Shown: piece after piece, positions 1-8,468 of the stretch
How the letters are laid out: each line of letters begins with the position of its first letter
Position numbering within the stretch: the first letter of the stretch is position 1
Source of the DNA: Pseudomonadota bacterium
GTDB taxonomy: Bacteria > Pseudomonadota > Alphaproteobacteria > Rhizobiales > Xanthobacteraceae
NCBI GenBank assembly: GCA_023392205.1
Contig: JAEVZN010000363.1
Coordinates: 1-11,371 of the forward strand
Direction of reading: 5' to 3'
Length of the DNA: 11,371 nt
Notes under the pieces: generated by a model
What the model saw: only the letters and a program-made list of their open reading frames with translations
Databases searched by the model: none
Told to the model about the DNA's origin: nothing
Made by a program: the position numbers and the translations under genes

Positions 1-1844
1 CTTCTGCCGTTGCCCTGGAAAGCCTGCTGTCAGGAAAGTCCATCGCGCGCGCCACGACATCGCCGGAGGCCTGGAACCACGCTTTGTCGCTGTTCGGCGA
101 AGTGAAATACGCCCCCGATTTCCCGCATTTCGACTACGTGAATCCGGCGGCGCCCAAGGGCGGTCTGGTCCGGCAGGTGGCGATCGGCACCTTCGACAAT
201 TTCAACATGGTCGTGTCGGGCGTGAAAGGGCAGCTCGCAGCCGGGATGGGCTACACTACCGACACGCTGATGACCCAGTCGCTCGACGAAATCTCCACCG
301 AATATGGCCTGCTTGCCGATGCCGTACGGCATCCTGAGGATTTCAGCAGCGCCACCTATCGTTTGCGCCCGGAGGCGCGCTGGCATGACGGACAGCCGGT
401 CACTGTCGAGGATGTCATTTTCTCGCTGGAGGCTTTCAAGACGCATCATCCGCGCTTCTCTGCCTATTACCGCCATGTGACCAAGGTCGAGAAGACCGGC
501 GAGCACGAAGTCACCTTCACCTTCGACCAGCCCGGCAATCGCGAGTTACCGCAGATTGTCGGACAGCTCACGATCCTGCCGAAGCATTGGTGGGAGGGGA
601 CCGATTCGCAGGGACGAAAGCGGGATGTGTCGCAGACCACGCTCGAGCCGCCGCTCGGATGCGGTGCCTATCGGGTGAAAAGCTTCGTTGCCGGCCGCAA
701 TGTCGTCTACGAGCGCGTTCCCGATTACTGGGGCAGCAAATTGAACGTGTCGATCGGCACCAACAATTTCGAGGAATTGCGCTTCGAATATTTCCGCGAC
801 ACCACAGTGGCACTGGAAGCCTTCAAGGCCGACCAGATCGACTGGCGTAACGAGAGCAGCGCCAAGGACTGGGCGACAGCCTATGACTTCCCCGCCGTCC
901 GCGAGAAGCGCGTGGTGCTGGAGGAGTTCGACATCCGCAGCTTCGGCGTGATGCAGGGCTTCGTGTTCAACACGCGCCGCGACAAGTTCAAGGATCCGAA
1001 AGTGCGGCGAGCGTTCAACTTCGCCTTCGACTTCGAGGAAATGAACAAGCAGATTTTCTTCGGGCAATACCGGCGCATCAACAGCTATTTCGACGGCACC
1101 GAACTTGCGTCTTCGGGTCTGCCGCAGGGGCTCGAACTTGAGATTCTCGAAACCGTGAAGGACAAGGTGCCGCCAGAGGTCTTCACGACCGAATATTCCA
1201 GCCCCGCCGCAGGCAGTCCGGACGCGGTGCGCAACAATCTGCGCGAGGCGCTGCGCATGTTCCGCGATGCAGGCTGGGAAATCCGCGATCGGAAGCTGAC
1301 GAATATCAAGACCGGCGAGCGCATGACGGTCGAAATCCTTATCACGCAGGCCAATTTCGAGCGCGTTGTAGGGTTCTGGCGGCCGCTGCTGCAGCGGGTC
1401 GGGATCGACAGTTCGATCCGGCTGGTCGATCCGACCCAGTATGAGAACCGGTTGCGCGGCTGGGACTTCGATATGGTTGTATCGTCGTGGGGCCAGTCTT
1501 TGTCTCCCGGCAACGAGCAGCGCGAATATTGGGGTTCGCAGGCCGCCGATCAGGCCGGTTCGCGCAATCTGGCCGGCATCAAGGATCCGGCCATCGATGC
1601 GCTGATCGAGCGGGTGATCTTCGCCAAGGGGCGGGAGGAGCTCGAAGCGGCGACGCACGCGCTGGACCGGGTGCTGCTGTGGAATCACTTCGTGGTGCCG
1701 CAATGGACCTACGGCAAGATCCGCACCGCCCGCTGGGATCGCTATGGACGGCCCGAGAAGCTTCCGCGCTATGGCCTGTCGGCTTTCCCCACGGTCTGGT
1801 GGTGGGATGAGGCCAAGGCGGCGCGCATCGGGTCGCGTTCGTGA
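1..1844 (+). CDS. yejA1: Periplasmic oligopeptide-binding protein, YejA type (first copy, 5' end cut off)
   Basis: Family 5 extracellular solute-binding protein (SBP_bac_5) that would capture oligopeptides in the periplasm and hand them to the YejB/YejE channel. The reading frame is open from base 3 to the TGA at 1842-1844, giving 613 visible residues. E. coli YejA has about 604, so probably only the front of the signal peptide is missing. The first visible residues, SAVALESLL, look like the end of a Sec-type signal followed by the mature start. A TTG at 84 is not the true start, because family-like sequence (PEAWNHALSLFGEVKY) runs straight through it. Typical YejA blocks are present: DFPHFDYVNPAAPKGG near the start, RPEARWHDGQPVTVEDV (substrate-binding-protein core), GCGAYRV, and a tryptophan-rich C-terminus (FPTVWWWDEAKAA). 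The last four bases, GTGA, overlap the start of the second copy, so the two are co-translated. I see no frameshift. The family call is firm; the peptide specificity is unknown. Confidence 0.93.
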   Translation, partial: SAVALESLLSGKSIARATTSPEAWNHALSLFGEVKYAPDFPHFDYVNPAAPKGGLVRQVAIGTFDNFNMVVSGVKGQLAAGMGYTTDTLMTQSLDEISTEYGLLADAVRHPEDFSSATYRLRPEARWHDGQPVTVEDVIFSLEAFKTHHPRFSAYYRHVTKVEKTGEHEVTFTFDQPGNRELPQIVGQLTILPKHWWEGTDSQGRKRDVSQTTLEPPLGCGAYRVKSFVAGRNVVYERVPDYWGSKLNVSIGTNNFEELRFEYFRDTTVALEAFKADQIDWRNESSAKDWATAYDFPAVREKRVVLEEFDIRSFGVMQGFVFNTRRDKFKDPKVRRAFNFAFDFEEMNKQIFFGQYRRINSYFDGTELASSGLPQGLELEILETVKDKVPPEVFTTEYSSPAAGSPDAVRNNLREALRMFRDAGWEIRDRKLTNIKTGERMTVEILITQANFERVVGFWRPLLQRVGIDSSIRLVDPTQYENRLRGWDFDMVVSSWGQSLSPGNEQREYWGSQAADQAGSRNLAGIKDPAIDALIERVIFAKGREELEAATHALDRVLLWNHFVVPQWTYGKIRTARWDRYGRPEKLPRYGLSAFPTVWWWDEAKAARIGSRS

Positions 1845-3706
1845 CGACGGTCACGCGCCGCAAGGTTCTCACCATCGCCGCGGCCGGGGCTGGCGCGCTG
1901 GCATTTGCACGCAGCTTTCCTGCCTCTGCGCAGGCGCGCGACACGCATGGCATTTCGGCGTTCGGCGATCTCAAATACCCGGCCGATTTCAGGCATCTTG
2001 ATTACGTCAATCCGGATGCGCCGAAAGGCGGTGTATTCTCGCTGGTCGGCACCAACCGCCAGTACAACCAGAATTTCCTGACCTTCAACACCATGAACAG
2101 CTACATCCTGAAAGGCGATGCGCCGATGGGGATGGAGCGCACCTTCGCAAGCCTCATGGTGTCCGCGTCCGACGAGCCGGATTCCATGTATGGGCTGGCG
2201 GCGAAATCCGTTCAGATTTCCGAGGACGGGCTGGTCTATCGCTTCACGTTGCGGCCGGATTTGCGCTTTCATGACGGCACGCCGCTCACGGCGCATGATT
2301 GCGCCTTCTCGATGAATCTGCTGCGCGAGAAGGGGCACCCGATCATGGTGTCGCTGCTGCGCGATCTCGACGGCGCGGAGGCACCCGACGATGCGACCGT
2401 GATTGCGCGCTTCAAGCCCAAGCGCGCCCGCGACGTGCCGCTCTTCGTGGCGGGATTGCCGATTTTCTCGCGCGTCTATTACAGCAATCGTCCGTTCGAG
2501 GAATCGACCATGGACGTGCCGCTCGGCAGCGGCGCCTACAAGGTCGGGCGTTTCGAGGCCGGGCGCTATATCGAATACGAGCGTGTGAAGGACTGGTGGG
2601 GTGCCGATCTTCCCGTGCAGCGCGGCCTGCACAATTTCGATGTGCTGCGGTACGAATATTATCGCGACCGCGACGTTGCCTTTCAGGGCTTTACCGCGCG
2701 AAGTTATGTGTTCCGCGAGGAATTCACCTCACGCATCTGGGCGACGCGCTACGATTTTCCGGCCATCCGCGACGGCCGCGTCAAGCGCGATGTGCTGAAG
2801 GACGAGACGCCGTCCGGCGCACAGGGCTGGTTCATCAATACGCGGCGGGAGAAGTTCCAGAACGTCCATCTGCGCGAAGCGCTGATCTATGCGTTCGATT
2901 TCGAATGGACCAACCGCACCATCATGTACGGATCCTATGACCGGACCCACTCGGTGTTCCAGAATTCCGACCTGATGGCGCAGGGCAAGCCAAGTGAGGC
3001 AGAGCTGAAACTGCTTGAGCCGTTCCGCGACAAGGTGTCTGCGGAGGTGTTCGGCGAACCGTTCGTGCCGCCGGTCTCGGACGGGTCGGGCCAGGATCGC
3101 AAGCTGCTGCGGCATGCCTCGCAGATCCTCACCAAGGCGGGTTATCCGGTCAAGAACAACAAGCGCCATACGCCCAAGGGCGAGCCCCTGACCATCGAGT
3201 TCCTGCTGGATGAGCCAAGCTTTCAGGCCCATCACATGCCTTACATCAAGAATCTCGGCGTGCTGGGGATTGATGCGACCGTGCGGCTGGTCGATGCAGC
3301 GCAGGAGCAGCTGCGCATGAACGAGTTCGATTTCGACATCGCGATCCAGCGCTTTGGTTTCTCGACCGCACCGGGCGATTCGTTGCGTTCCTATTTTTCG
3401 CAGGTGGGGGCAAACACCAAGGGATCGCAGAACCTGGCGGGCATCTCCGATCCGGTCATCGATGCGCTGATCGAGCAGATCGTCGCAGCGCCCACACGGC
3501 CCGATCTGGTGACGGCCTGCCGCGCCCTCGACCGCGTGATCCGGGCGGGCCGCTACTGGATCCCGCATTGGTACAAGGCCTCGCACTGGATCGCCTATTG
3601 GGACATGTTCGACCGGCCGGCGCAGGGCAAGCCGAAATATGCCCGCGGCATCCCCGAGACATGGTGGTATAATCAAGACAAGGCGGCGAAGCTGGAGCGG
3701 CGCTGA
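1841..3706 (+). CDS. yejA2: Periplasmic oligopeptide-binding protein, YejA type (second copy, twin-arginine signal)
   Basis: A second SBP_bac_5 protein of the YejA group, 621 residues. It starts at the GTG at 1841, which overlaps the stop of the preceding copy (GTGA). The N-terminus MTTVTRRKVLTIAAAGAG has a twin-arginine pair (R6, R7) in a TRRKVL context, then an Ala/Gly-rich hydrophobic stretch and a likely cleavage site near residues 28-32 (ASAQA). This suggests export by the Tat route. The mature part repeats the blocks of the first copy: FGDLKYPADFRHLDYVNPDAPKGG-type start, LRPDLRFHDGTPLTAHD, GSGAYKVGRFEAGRYIEYERV, QNLAGISDPVIDALIEQ, and a Trp-rich end (PETWWYNQDKAAKLERR). The two copies differ clearly in the middle (for example FTARSYVFREEFTSRIW where the first copy has FKADQIDWRNESSAKDW), so they may bind different peptides; that is inference. 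Tandem yejA1-yejA2 before yejBEF is known in Brucella and Sinorhizobium. No strong Shine-Dalgarno is visible, so expression probably depends on translational coupling. Confidence 0.95.
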   Translation: MTTVTRRKVLTIAAAGAGALAFARSFPASAQARDTHGISAFGDLKYPADFRHLDYVNPDAPKGGVFSLVGTNRQYNQNFLTFNTMNSYILKGDAPMGMERTFASLMVSASDEPDSMYGLAAKSVQISEDGLVYRFTLRPDLRFHDGTPLTAHDCAFSMNLLREKGHPIMVSLLRDLDGAEAPDDATVIARFKPKRARDVPLFVAGLPIFSRVYYSNRPFEESTMDVPLGSGAYKVGRFEAGRYIEYERVKDWWGADLPVQRGLHNFDVLRYEYYRDRDVAFQGFTARSYVFREEFTSRIWATRYDFPAIRDGRVKRDVLKDETPSGAQGWFINTRREKFQNVHLREALIYAFDFEWTNRTIMYGSYDRTHSVFQNSDLMAQGKPSEAELKLLEPFRDKVSAEVFGEPFVPPVSDGSGQDRKLLRHASQILTKAGYPVKNNKRHTPKGEPLTIEFLLDEPSFQAHHMPYIKNLGVLGIDATVRLVDAAQEQLRMNEFDFDIAIQRFGFSTAPGDSLRSYFSQVGANTKGSQNLAGISDPVIDALIEQIVAAPTRPDLVTACRALDRVIRAGRYWIPHWYKASHWIAYWDMFDRPAQGKPKYARGIPETWWYNQDKAAKLERR

Positions 3707-3772
3707 ATGGCGCAACGCCAACGCGAAGCGGCCTGATCTGGAACCCGACCATACGATGAGCGCAAAGGCAGC

Positions 3773-4885
3773 ATGAGCGCATATATTATTCGCCGCATCC
3801 TTCTGATGGTCCCGACCCTGTTCGGGATCATGCTGGTGTCGTTCGCGGTGGTGCAATTCGCGCCGGGCGGTCCGGTGGAGCGAGTGATTGCGCAATTGTC
3901 GGGCTCCGATACCGGAGCGACCTCGCGCATTTCCGGCTCTCCGGGCGGCGATTTCGGAGCGCGCGGCGTTGAGGGGGCCTCCGCAATCGACGGCGTGTCG
4001 TCGAAATATCGCGGCGCGCAGGGACTCGATCCGGAATTCATCAAGAGTCTGGAGCGGCAATTCGGCTTCGACAAGCCGGCCTATCAGCGCTTCTTCATCA
4101 TGCTGTGGAATTACGTCCGCTTCGATTTCGGCAAGAGCTATTTCCGCGATGTCTCGGTGATCGAACTGATCAAGGAGAAGCTGCCGGTCTCGATTTCGCT
4201 CGGCATCTGGATGACGTTGCTCACCTACATGATTTCCATTCCGCTCGGCATCCACAAGGCGGTGCGCGACGGCACGCGGTTCGACACCTGGACGTCGGCA
4301 GTCATCATCGTCGGCTATGCAATTCCGGGCTTCCTGTTCGCGATCCTGTTGATCATCCTGTTTGCCGGCGGCTCGTGCTTCGACTGGTTTCCCTTGCGGG
4401 GGCTGACATCGGACAACTGGGCGCAATTGCCCTGGTACAGCAAGATTCTCGATTATTTCTGGCATCTGACGCTGCCGATCATCGCCATGGCGCTGGGCGC
4501 TTTCGCGACCATGTCGCTCCTGACCAAGAATTCCTTCCTCGACGAAATCCGCAAGCAATATGTGCTGACCGCCAAGGCCAAAGGCTGCGACGAGAAGCGC
4601 GTGCTCTACGGACATGTGTTCCGCAACGCCATGCTGATCGTGATCGCGGGATTTCCGGGCGCGTTTATCGGCGCCTTCTTTTCCGGCGCGCTCTTGATCG
4701 AGACGATCTTCTCGCTGGACGGGCTCGGGCTGCTGGGCTTCGAAAGCGTGCTGAACCGCGATTACGCGGTGGTGTTTGCGACCCTGTATATATTTGCGCT
4801 TCTCGGGCTTGTCGTGAATCTCATCTCCGATCTGACCTATACCTGGATCGATCCCCGCATCGATTTCGAATCGCGGGAGGTCTGA
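3773..4885 (+). CDS. yejB: Oligopeptide ABC transporter inner-membrane permease YejB
   Basis: First transmembrane subunit of the Yej peptide importer, 370 residues (E. coli YejB about 364). The N-terminus [16 protein letters not shown] matches the E. coli start MGAYLIRRLLL in style, which fixes the ATG at 3773; a weak AAAGG lies at 3764-3768. The order is: first membrane helix about residues 8-30 ending in the typical APGGPV, a long periplasmic loop (about 35-105) containing [12 protein letters not shown], then five further hydrophobic segments. The EAA-type cytoplasmic loop that docks on the ATPase lies at about 262-285 ([17 protein letters not shown], then HVFRNA). The C-terminus [15 protein letters not shown] is typical of the family. 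It follows yejA2 after 66 bases and is separated from yejE by one base. No missing motif was seen. Identification is very secure. Confidence 0.97.
   Translation: MSAYIIRRILLMVPTLFGIMLVSFAVVQFAPGGPVERVIAQLSGSDTGATSRISGSPGGDFGARGVEGASAIDGVSSKYRGAQGLDPEFIKSLERQFGFDKPAYQRFFIMLWNYVRFDFGKSYFRDVSVIELIKEKLPVSISLGIWMTLLTYMISIPLGIHKAVRDGTRFDTWTSAVIIVGYAIPGFLFAILLIILFAGGSCFDWFPLRGLTSDNWAQLPWYSKILDYFWHLTLPIIAMALGAFATMSLLTKNSFLDEIRKQYVLTAKAKGCDEKRVLYGHVFRNAMLIVIAGFPGAFIGAFFSGALLIETIFSLDGLGLLGFESVLNRDYAVVFATLYIFALLGLVVNLISDLTYTWIDPRIDFESREV
4875..4880 (+). promoter_or_regulatory. Ribosome binding site of yejE inside the end of yejB
   Basis: GGGAGG lies six bases before the ATG at 4887, within the last codons of yejB. 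It is the clearest Shine-Dalgarno sequence in the operon. It decides the yejE start and so supports a version of the protein about 29 residues longer at the N-terminus than E. coli YejE. Confidence 0.75.
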
Positions 4886-4886
4886 G

Positions 4887-6068
4887 ATGGACGCGCGCGT
4901 CGACGACAAGATGCCGGAAACTGAATCGGTCAGCCCGACCGGGCTTGCCGTGCCACCCGAGCGACGCCTGCTGTCGCTCTCGCCGATCAACCGCAGGCGC
5001 TGGTCGAACTTCAAGCGCAATCGCCGCGGTTACTGGTCGCTGTGGATATTCACCATCCTGTTCTTGGTGACGTTGTTTGCCGAATTCATCGCCAACGACA
5101 AGCCGTTCCTGATCAAGTTCGACGGCCGCTTCTATTTTCCCTCCGTCGTCACCTATTCGGAAACGACTTTTGGCGGAGAATTCGAAACGGCCGCGGATTA
5201 TCGCGATCCCTATCTGCAGAACCTGATCGACGAGAAGGGCGGCTTCATCGTCTGGCCGCTGATCCGCTATTCCTATCACACGCATAATCTCGACTTGCCG
5301 ACACCCGCGCCCTCTAAACCGACCTGGCTACTGACCGAGGAGGAATGCCGGCCGGTGGTCGAGCGCAAGAACCTCTCCGGTTGCCGCGATCTTGAATATA
5401 ACTGGCTCGGCACCGACGATCAGGGACGCGATGTGCTGGCGCGGCTGATCTACGGGTTCCGGATATCGGTCCTGTTCGGATTGATCCTTACAATTCTGTC
5501 CTCGATCATCGGCGTAAGCGCGGGGGCGGTGCAGGGCTTCTTCGGTGGCTGGACCGATTTGTTGTTCCAGCGCGCCATCGAGATCTGGACCTCGGTGCCG
5601 TCGCTCTATCTTTTGCTGATCATTTCCTCCGTGCTGGTGCCGGGATTTTTCGTGCTGCTCGGCATATTGCTGCTGTTCCAGTGGGTGTCGCTGGTCGGCC
5701 TTGTGCGCGCAGAGTTCCTGCGCGGCCGCAATTTTGAGTATGTGCAGGCCGCCCGCGCGCTCGGCGTGTCCAATGCCAGCATCATGTTCAAGCATCTCTT
5801 GCCCAATGCCATGGTCGCGACGCTGACCTTCCTGCCCTTCATCCTGTCGTCGTCGGTGATGACGCTGACCGCGCTGGACTTCCTCGGCTTCGGGCTCCCG
5901 CCCGGATCGCCGTCGCTCGGGGAATTGCTGGCGCAGGGCAAGGCCAATATCCAGGCGCCGTGGCTCGGCCTTGCCGGCTTCTTCTCCATCGCCGTCATGC
6001 TCTCGCTGCTGATTTTCATCGGTGAAGGCGTGCGCGATGCCTTCGACCCGCGAAAGACCTTTGCATGA
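4887..6068 (+). CDS. yejE: Oligopeptide ABC transporter inner-membrane permease YejE
   Basis: Second transmembrane subunit of the importer, 393 residues, longer than E. coli YejE (about 341). Two regions explain the length. One is an N-terminal cytoplasmic extension of about 29 residues before LSPINRRRWSNFKRNRRGYW, where the E. coli protein essentially begins. The other is a periplasmic insert at about 145-172 holding Cys154 and Cys166. The first helix is about 50-69 and is followed by the conserved ANDKP. The WLGTDDQGRDVLARLIYGFR block (about 173-192) precedes the core helices. The EAA loop is at about 284-309 (EYVQAARALGVS to LLPNAM). The DFLGFGLPPGSPSLGELL block and the terminal VRDAFDPRK are intact. 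The ATG is preceded by a good ribosome binding site, and the last four bases (ATGA) overlap yejF. From memory, similar inserts occur in other alphaproteobacterial YejE proteins, so I take it as lineage-typical. Confidence 0.97.
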   Translation: MDARVDDKMPETESVSPTGLAVPPERRLLSLSPINRRRWSNFKRNRRGYWSLWIFTILFLVTLFAEFIANDKPFLIKFDGRFYFPSVVTYSETTFGGEFETAADYRDPYLQNLIDEKGGFIVWPLIRYSYHTHNLDLPTPAPSKPTWLLTEEECRPVVERKNLSGCRDLEYNWLGTDDQGRDVLARLIYGFRISVLFGLILTILSSIIGVSAGAVQGFFGGWTDLLFQRAIEIWTSVPSLYLLLIISSVLVPGFFVLLGILLLFQWVSLVGLVRAEFLRGRNFEYVQAARALGVSNASIMFKHLLPNAMVATLTFLPFILSSSVMTLTALDFLGFGLPPGSPSLGELLAQGKANIQAPWLGLAGFFSIAVMLSLLIFIGEGVRDAFDPRKTFA

Positions 6069-7699
6069 GCCATCGCGAGAAGCTTCTCGAAGTCAAGGAC
6101 CTGTCGGTCGCGTTCACGCAGAACGGCCGCACGACGCTCGCGGTGGACAGGATTTCCTTCGATATCCATCGCAAGGAAACCGTCGCGCTGGTCGGGGAAT
6201 CCGGGTCCGGAAAGTCCGTCACCGCTTTGTCGGTGATGAAGCTTCTGCCCTATCCGGCGGCCAGCCATCCGAGCGGCAGCATCCATTTCAAGGGCAAGGA
6301 ATTGCTCGGGATGCCGGAAAGCGAGATCCGGAAGATCCGCGGCAACGACATCACGATCATCTTTCAGGAGCCGATGACGTCGCTCAATCCGCTGCATACG
6401 ATCGAGCGGCAGATCAGCGAAATCCTGCTCCTGCATCGCGGAATAACGGGCGAGCCTGCGCGCAAGCGCATCGTCGAATTGCTGACGCAGGTCGGCATTC
6501 CCGATCCGGTCGGCCGGTTGCAGAGCTATCCGCACCAGATGTCGGGCGGCCAGCGCCAGCGCGTCATGATCGCGATGGCGTTGGCGAACGAGCCGGACCT
6601 GCTCATCGCCGACGAACCGACGACGGCGCTCGATGTGACCGTGCAGGCGCAGATCCTTAAGCTCCTGAAGGAGTTGCAGGCGCGTCTCGGCATGACCATG
6701 CTGTTCATCACCCACGACCTTGGCATCGTGCGCAAGATCGCCGACCGGGTCTGTGTGATGAATCAGGGCAAGATCGTCGAGGCGGGACCGGTCGAGCGCG
6801 TGTTCACCGCGCCCGAACATCCCTATACCCGCGCGCTGATTGCCGCCGAACCGAAGCCAGATCCGGCGCCGCTGCAACCTGGCGCGCCGGTGATGATCAA
6901 GACCGATGATCTCAAGGTCTGGTTTCCGATCCGGCGCGGTGTGCTGCGTCGCACCGTCGGACACATCAAGGCGGTCGATGGCGTCTCTATCGAAGTGCGT
7001 AGGGGCGAAACGCTCGGCATTGTCGGCGAATCCGGTTCGGGCAAGACCACGCTCGGTCTCGCCATCCTGCGGCTCATTTCATCGGACGGTCCGATCGTGT
7101 TCATGGGCCGCGAGGTGCAGGGCCTGAAATTCAAGGAGATGCGTCCGATCCGCACCGACATGCAGATCGTGTTTCAGGACCCATACGGATCGCTCAGCCC
7201 GCGCATGTCGGTCGCCGATATCATTGAGGAGGGATTGCGCGTTCATCATCCCGCAATGTCGGAACAGGAGCGCGAAGCCACGGTCATCCGCGCCCTGACC
7301 GATGTCGGTCTCGATCCGCAGATGCGCTTCCGCTATCCGCATGAATTTTCCGGCGGCCAACGCCAGCGCATCGCGGTGGCGCGGGCTGTGGTGCTGGAGC
7401 CGAAATTCGTGGTGCTCGACGAGCCCACATCGGCGCTGGACATGCTGATCCAGTCGCAGATCGTCGACCTTCTGCGCGACCTACAGAAGCGCCGGGGCCT
7501 GACCTATCTGTTCATCTCGCATGATCTTAAAGTGGTGGCGGCACTCGCCAGTCGCCTGATCGTCATGCGCAACGGCAAGATCGTGGAAGAGGGGCCGGCG
7601 CAGGATCTGTTCGACAATCCGCGCAGCGAATATACCCGCGCGCTGTTCGCGGCGGCCTTCGATCTGGAATCCGCGCCGCTGGATACGGCCGCGCAGTGA
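6065..7699 (+). CDS. yejF: Oligopeptide ABC transporter ATP-binding protein YejF (two fused nucleotide-binding domains)
   Basis: Cytoplasmic ATPase that drives the importer, 544 residues (E. coli YejF about 529). It contains two complete ABC domains in one chain. Domain 1: Walker A GESGSGKS at 44-51, Q-loop Q101, signature MSGGQ at 159-163, Walker B LLIADE at 179-184, switch His217, then the oligopeptide-type tail ([13 protein letters not shown]) at about 251-263. Domain 2: Walker A GESGSGKT at 321-328, Q-loop Q371, signature FSGGQ at 428-432, Walker B VVLDE at 449-453, switch His486, and a matching tail near 520-531. All catalytic motifs of both sites are intact, so both should bind and hydrolyse ATP. 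The start overlaps the yejE stop as ATGA. It is the last gene of the operon; a hairpin lies 40 bases after the stop. DppDF/OppDF-type fusions share the layout, but the neighbours make YejF secure. Confidence 0.97.
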   Translation: MSHREKLLEVKDLSVAFTQNGRTTLAVDRISFDIHRKETVALVGESGSGKSVTALSVMKLLPYPAASHPSGSIHFKGKELLGMPESEIRKIRGNDITIIFQEPMTSLNPLHTIERQISEILLLHRGITGEPARKRIVELLTQVGIPDPVGRLQSYPHQMSGGQRQRVMIAMALANEPDLLIADEPTTALDVTVQAQILKLLKELQARLGMTMLFITHDLGIVRKIADRVCVMNQGKIVEAGPVERVFTAPEHPYTRALIAAEPKPDPAPLQPGAPVMIKTDDLKVWFPIRRGVLRRTVGHIKAVDGVSIEVRRGETLGIVGESGSGKTTLGLAILRLISSDGPIVFMGREVQGLKFKEMRPIRTDMQIVFQDPYGSLSPRMSVADIIEEGLRVHHPAMSEQEREATVIRALTDVGLDPQMRFRYPHEFSGGQRQRIAVARAVVLEPKFVVLDEPTSALDMLIQSQIVDLLRDLQKRRGLTYLFISHDLKVVAALASRLIVMRNGKIVEEGPAQDLFDNPRSEYTRALFAAAFDLESAPLDTAAQ

Positions 7700-7739
7700 G
7701 CCGATCATACCCAAAGGTATAACGTCCATGTGATTCCCT

Positions 7740-7771
7740 CTTTGTCGCTTCCTGCGCGACAAAGGCCTTTG
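7740..7771 (+). terminator. Hairpin after the yej operon, possible weak terminator
   Basis: CTTTGTCGC at 7740-7748 pairs perfectly with GCGACAAAG at 7756-7764 around a 7-base loop (TTCCTGC). The bases after it (GCCTTT, then GCAATTCTT) are only partly T-rich, so intrinsic termination would be inefficient. It sits between yejF and the DsbA-like gene in a 90-base gap. It could partly insulate the two genes or be a leader structure for the second one. Confidence 0.4.
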
Positions 7772-7780
7772 CAATTCTTC

Positions 7781-7785
7781 GGGGA
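7781..7785 (+). promoter_or_regulatory. Ribosome binding site of the DsbA-like gene
   Basis: GGGGA ends four bases before the ATG at 7790. It supports that ATG rather than the ATT at 7730 that would otherwise lengthen the frame by 20 codons, because the extra residues would precede and spoil a clean signal peptide. Confidence 0.6.
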
Positions 7786-7789
7786 CGAC

Positions 7790-8464
7790 ATGATCCGCGC
7801 TGCACTTGTTTCCATCGCTCTTATCTTCTCGCTGCAATCCGCATTCGCGCAATTTGGGCCGGTCCGCTACCCGATCATGGCCGAGGACGGACGTCCGGTT
7901 CACAATCAGCGTATTCTGCCGGACCGCGCCGAAGCCGCGGAAAAGCTGCCGGGCGCGATTGTGGCGGCTGGCCCCAAAGGCGATGTGACGATCGTCGAAT
8001 TCTACGATCTCAATTGCCCATTCTGCCGCCGAGCTTCGGCCGATGTCGATGCGATGCTGAAAGCCGATCCGAAATTGCGGCTGGTGCTGGTTCCGTTCCC
8101 GGTCCTCGGCCTGCCATCGGTGCTTGCGGGCCGTGTCGAGATCGCGGTTTCGAAAATGCTCCCGCCGCAGGACTTCTACCGCTTCCACCGCGCGCTTTAC
8201 GCCGGGCGTGGCGTGATTGACGGACAGCGTGCGCTCGCGGCGGCGGCGGACTTCAAGCTCGATCAGCAGAAGATCGTTGATGCGGCCAACGACGATGGCA
8301 TAACCGAGATCATGAAAGCGCATCTGCGGTTTGCAAATACGCTCGACCTGAAGGCGACGCCGGCATATCTCATTCACGACGTGGCGATTCAGGGGCATCC
8401 GGGCCGCAAGGCGCTGACGGATGTGGTGCGTTCGGTGCGCGCTTGCGGCAAGGCCGCCTGTTAG
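7790..8464 (+). CDS. Secreted DsbA-family thioredoxin-fold protein (thiol-disulfide oxidoreductase)
   Basis: A 224-residue periplasmic thiol-disulfide oxidoreductase. Residues 1-20 (MIRAALVSIALIFSLQSAFA) form a Sec signal peptide with cleavage AFA before Q21. The thioredoxin fold starts at about 64 (GDVTIVEFYDLN) and has the redox motif CPFC at 76-79. A helical insertion spans about 110-180. The cis-proline loop ATPAYLI has P191, and the closing strand and helix carry GHPGRKAL. This order fits the DsbA/Com1/BdbD-like group (Thioredoxin_4) rather than plain thioredoxin. Its partner and direction (oxidase or isomerase) cannot be told from sequence. The C-terminus ends in CGKAAC, an extra cysteine pair (C219, C224). 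It lies 90 bases after yejF on the same strand and its stop is 4 bases from a convergent gene's stop. A link to the transporter is not shown; YejE does have a periplasmic cysteine pair that could be a substrate. Confidence 0.88.
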   Translation: MIRAALVSIALIFSLQSAFAQFGPVRYPIMAEDGRPVHNQRILPDRAEAAEKLPGAIVAAGPKGDVTIVEFYDLNCPFCRRASADVDAMLKADPKLRLVLVPFPVLGLPSVLAGRVEIAVSKMLPPQDFYRFHRALYAGRGVIDGQRALAAAADFKLDQQKIVDAANDDGITEIMKAHLRFANTLDLKATPAYLIHDVAIQGHPGRKALTDVVRSVRACGKAAC

Positions 8465-8468
8465 AGCG

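Noticed and set aside
546..1703. 385-codon open frame on the minus strand
   Set aside because: It is antisense to yejA1; the composition is typical of a codon-bias shadow.
2729..5020. 763-codon open frame on the minus strand
   Set aside because: It lies opposite yejA2 and yejB, both certain genes, and its translation is rich in Arg/His/Asp/Gln with no domain order. It is a GC-rich shadow frame.
5606..6964. 452-codon open frame on the minus strand
   Set aside because: It is antisense to yejE and yejF and has low-complexity composition without recognisable motifs.
7730..7789. Longer start for the DsbA-like protein
   Set aside because: It would place 20 hydrophilic residues before a clean signal peptide and overlap the hairpin, and the ATG at 7790 has its own ribosome binding site.
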